Source: Planctomycetaceae bacterium (GTDB lineage: Bacteria > Planctomycetota > Planctomycetia > Planctomycetales > Planctomycetaceae). Taken from it: 8,192 nt of DNA. A model generated the notes under the pieces. The model was not told where the DNA came from. It made no database searches and saw nothing but the letters and a program-made list of their open reading frames with translations. Below, in pieces: positions 6,397-8,192 of the stretch; position 1 is the first letter of the stretch; each line of letters opens with the position of its first letter. The position numbers and the translations under genes are program-made. Location of the stretch: contig JAJDEK010000353.1 in assembly GCA_029259875.1 (NCBI GenBank), positions 1 through 8,192 of the forward strand, in the 5' to 3' direction.

Positions 6397-6957
6397 TTAT
6401 TCATCTTCCGCCGGTGGTTCGATTCCAAAGTCCTGAATCGTTAATAACGCTTTGAAGGGGATATTGCGTTTCTCAAAGTTCGCAGCACCTCCCTGTAAAC
6501 GATCGACGACCCCTAATGCCTGCACTACTTCGCAGCCAAATTCTTCGGCACGATCAACAGATAATAATGCACTACCAGCCGTGGTAATGACATCATCCAC
6601 AATCACCACTTTATCACCTGGCTGTACAGGACCTTCCACGTATTTATTCGTTCCATGTCCTTTAGGTTCCTTGCGAACCATAAACCCATTGAGCGACTTT
6701 CCCTGTTCTGCGGCAATCGCCAGCACGCCAGCCACAATTGGATCAGCACCGATGGACATCCCACCGATGGCATCAAATTCCACATCGGCCAACATTTCTA
6801 ATAACCCGGCACTCACCAGACGTAGCCCATGTGAATGCAGTACGACCTGTTTTCCATCAAGGTAATAACTGCTTTTTTTACCCGAAACCAGTGTGAAGTC
6901 ACCAAACTTTAAGGCACGCTCTCGAAATAACTCGATCAGCTTTTCCCGATCAAACAT
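6397..6957 (-). CDS. pyrE: Orotate phosphoribosyltransferase
   Basis: PyrE joins orotate to PRPP to form orotidine 5'-monophosphate in de novo pyrimidine synthesis, in the cytoplasm. The 186-aa product is of normal length. It has the N-terminal FTLVSGKKSSYYLDGK segment (21-36), the strand and loop GGMSIGADPI (65-74), the catalytic flexible loop VRKEPKGHGT (94-103) with Lys96 and Lys99, and the PRPP-binding motif VVIVDDVITTAGSA (117-130) with the adjacent Asp pair. The C-terminal LTIQDFG also fits. The start ATG at 6957 is preceded by a purine-rich AGAGAAGAGAA stretch. pgi follows after 33 bp, so the two probably form one transcript; a pairing of pyrimidine and hexose-phosphate genes is not a known pathway unit. 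Other pyr genes are not in the window. Confidence 0.97.
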   Translation of the reverse strand: MFDREKLIELFRERALKFGDFTLVSGKKSSYYLDGKQVVLHSHGLRLVSAGLLEMLADVEFDAIGGMSIGADPIVAGVLAIAAEQGKSLNGFMVRKEPKGHGTNKYVEGPVQPGDKVVIVDDVITTAGSALLSVDRAEEFGCEVVQALGVVDRLQGGAANFEKRNIPFKALLTIQDFGIEPPAEDE

Positions 6958-7057
6958 GAATGTTCTCTTCTCTACCTTGAATGTGTGTCATTTATGATGA
7001 AGAACCTAGGAAATGCACACTCCGTTTAAATGTGCCATATCTGGTTCAGCCACACGT

Positions 7058-7085
7058 ATTCTACAGGCTCGAATTCAACATTCAA
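7058..7085 (-). promoter_or_regulatory. Candidate promoter of the pyrE-pgi unit
   Basis: On the minus strand TTGAAT (7085-7080) and TAGAAT (7063-7058) are separated by 16 bases, a reasonable housekeeping-type promoter. It would leave a leader of about 95 bases before pyrE. I see no attenuator hairpin with a T-tract or PyrR-binding element in that leader. The match is moderate and could be chance in AT-rich DNA. Confidence 0.35.
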
Positions 7086-7116
7086 ACAGACCGCAGAGAA
7101 AGAATCCCTCGAATTC
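7068..7116. repeat. Two 9-bp direct repeats, CTCGAATTC, 40 bp apart
   Basis: CTCGAATTC occurs at 7068-7076 and 7108-7116, a phase of 40 bp or nearly four helical turns. The second copy sits in the 8-bp palindrome CGAATTCG (7110-7117). The first copy falls between the candidate -35 and -10 boxes of pyrE. They could be paired protein-binding sites or coincidence. Confidence 0.3.
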
Positions 7117-7150
7117 GGGTTTATTATTGCGTTTGAGAACTATTGAGACT

Positions 7151-7178
7151 AAAAAAAATTAGCCCACGAATATTTCGT
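7151..7178 (-). terminator. Possible weak terminator after the L,D-transpeptidase gene
   Basis: On the minus strand a 5-bp stem ACGAA/TTCGT (7178-7174 with 7170-7166) is followed, after seven bases, by eight T residues (7158-7151). The T-run is good but the stem is short, AT-rich and not adjacent, so termination may be inefficient. It lies about 40 bp after the stop codon at 7218. Confidence 0.3.
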
Positions 7179-7217
7179 ACAATCCGCTCAATAATGCATG
7201 CGACATAAAATAAGCAC

Positions 7218-8192
7218 TCAGGGGCGAATCACAACTTCAGAGCCTACACCCAGCATGTCGTAGACTTCAGCAACATCTTTATTGTGCATCCGCACACAGC
7301 CTTTGGACTCAGCTTTGCCAATCGACGCCGGATCGATCGTGCCATGAATGCCATAGCTATCGCCGATATCAATCCACCGTTCTCCCAATGGATTTGTCGG
7401 ATCATCATTGGCGATGACTCCATCCGAACCGTAATAAGTAGGATCAACTAACTTGTCTTTGACCTGAAATTTTCCGGTCGGCGTTGAATGATCTTTGCCG
7501 ATTCCAATGGAATAGCGTTTCACGAAATATCCGTGCGCATGCACTGTAAGTGTGAATTCACTCAAATCCACAAATACGGAAAAAGGCCCCTTGATGACTT
7601 TAAGCTTCTGACCTGGTCTGATCTTTTTGGGGTCAATCTGATTGAGCTTTGACAGATACTCCCAGGTAATCTGATATTGCTTTGACACTTTTCGCAATTG
7701 ATCACCGGGCTCGATTTCATGAGGGGTCATGAAGTGCGGCTGAGGAGAAAAATAAATCATGCGCGCTGTCTCTTCAATGCGCGATTTAATGACCGGATAC
7801 AATTCAGGTTGTTTCCAGTAAATTTTGGAAAGTCGCTTATGAGCGTCGATAATTTTTCCCTGTTGAATTAGTTGATCAATGGCAATCAAGTCAGGAGTAG
7901 AATTTCCTGACTGATCTCCACCGACTTCAGATTTAAAACTGGCATGTTTGGCGGTTTTAATAACAGGAGCGCTAGCACGCTTAATCCCTTCAGGCGGGTT
8001 CAATCTCTTTGGTGCGTTTACCCCTTTTAATCCTGGCTGAGGCGAGACCTGATTCTCTTTGACCAAAGGTTGTGCAGGAGCTTTGAAATGATTTGGTTCA
8101 ATAGCAGCGTTCACAGGAGAATCGACTTGTGGTGCCGTCTCCACAATCGCGCCCGTGATCGTTCGCTTGTAAATACGAGGCACCTCGATTTC
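7218..8192 (-). CDS. LysM plus L,D-transpeptidase (YkuD) protein, N-terminus cut by window edge
   Basis: The frame is open to the right edge; the first possible start inside the window is a GTG at 8183, but three sense codons (Glu-Ile-Glu) precede it, no signal sequence has appeared yet, and the real start probably lies beyond 8192. Numbered from that GTG, residues 1-95 are a low-complexity Pro/Lys-rich linker, 98-145 a helical TPR-like stretch, about 155-197 a LysM peptidoglycan-binding domain (HEIEPGDQLRKVSKQY ... IRPGQKLKVI), and 203-320 a YkuD catalytic domain. The active site is intact: GIHGT with His280 and SKGCVRMH (293-300) with nucleophile Cys296. Such enzymes act outside the cytoplasmic membrane, forming 3-3 cross-links or attaching proteins to peptidoglycan. 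A membrane anchor or signal peptide is expected in the missing part. pyrE lies downstream on the same strand after 260 bp and is probably a separate unit. Confidence 0.93.
   Translation of the reverse strand, partial: EIEVPRIYKRTITGAIVETAPQVDSPVNAAIEPNHFKAPAQPLVKENQVSPQPGLKGVNAPKRLNPPEGIKRASAPVIKTAKHASFKSEVGGDQSGNSTPDLIAIDQLIQQGKIIDAHKRLSKIYWKQPELYPVIKSRIEETARMIYFSPQPHFMTPHEIEPGDQLRKVSKQYQITWEYLSKLNQIDPKKIRPGQKLKVIKGPFSVFVDLSEFTLTVHAHGYFVKRYSIGIGKDHSTPTGKFQVKDKLVDPTYYGSDGVIANDDPTNPLGERWIDIGDSYGIHGTIDPASIGKAESKGCVRMHNKDVAEVYDMLGVGSEVVIRP

Noticed and set aside
6452..6865. 137-codon plus-strand open frame opposite pyrE
   Set aside because: Antisense shadow of a well-recognised gene; its Ser/Thr/Pro-rich translation is typical of reading a conserved gene backwards.

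Overview
The window looks like ordinary chromosomal DNA of a planctomycete. The best guess is a Gimesia/Rubinisphaera-type member of the Planctomycetales, judged only from the gene families and protein style, because no rRNA or other marker is present. Supporting signs are moderate GC, sparse Shine-Dalgarno signals, short transcription units with long gaps, a regulator with an N-terminal MerR/excisionase-type helix-turn-helix and a C-terminal receiver, and a family-39-type membrane glycosyltransferase. I see no insertion sequence, phage gene, CRISPR array, tRNA or rRNA.

Layout. Positions 1-1490 (minus) hold most of a multi-pass GT39-like glycosyltransferase whose C-terminus runs off the left edge. 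A perfect 13-bp hairpin terminator (1520-1557) separates it from a 190-aa HTH-receiver regulator (1694-2266, minus). A gap of about 1 kb follows, with no convincing gene but several small inverted repeats. On the plus strand come a HAD-fold protein that has lost its catalytic nucleophile (3293-4249) and a FabZ-like hotdog dehydratase (4430-4939). The dehydratase converges with pgi, glucose-6-phosphate isomerase (4954-6363, minus), leaving 14 bp between the stop codons. pyrE, orotate phosphoribosyltransferase (6397-6957, minus), lies 33 bp upstream of pgi and probably shares its transcript. A LysM plus L,D-transpeptidase gene (7218 to the right edge, minus) is cut at its 5' end.

How the genes fit together. 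The set is mainly housekeeping and cell-envelope: central sugar phosphate metabolism (pgi), pyrimidine synthesis (pyrE), fatty-acid or acyl-chain dehydration (FabZ-like), peptidoglycan cross-linking (L,D-transpeptidase) and membrane-bound glycosyl transfer (GT39). They do not form one pathway. Only pyrE-pgi has operon-like spacing.

Points most worth a second look are the degenerate HAD active site (Ser for the nucleophilic Asp, further changes in motifs II and IV, motif III Lys retained), the HTH-receiver regulator with an inverted repeat beside its own possible promoter, and a possible leaderless start for the glycosyltransferase just after a strong terminator. I found no convincing undescribed multi-gene system.
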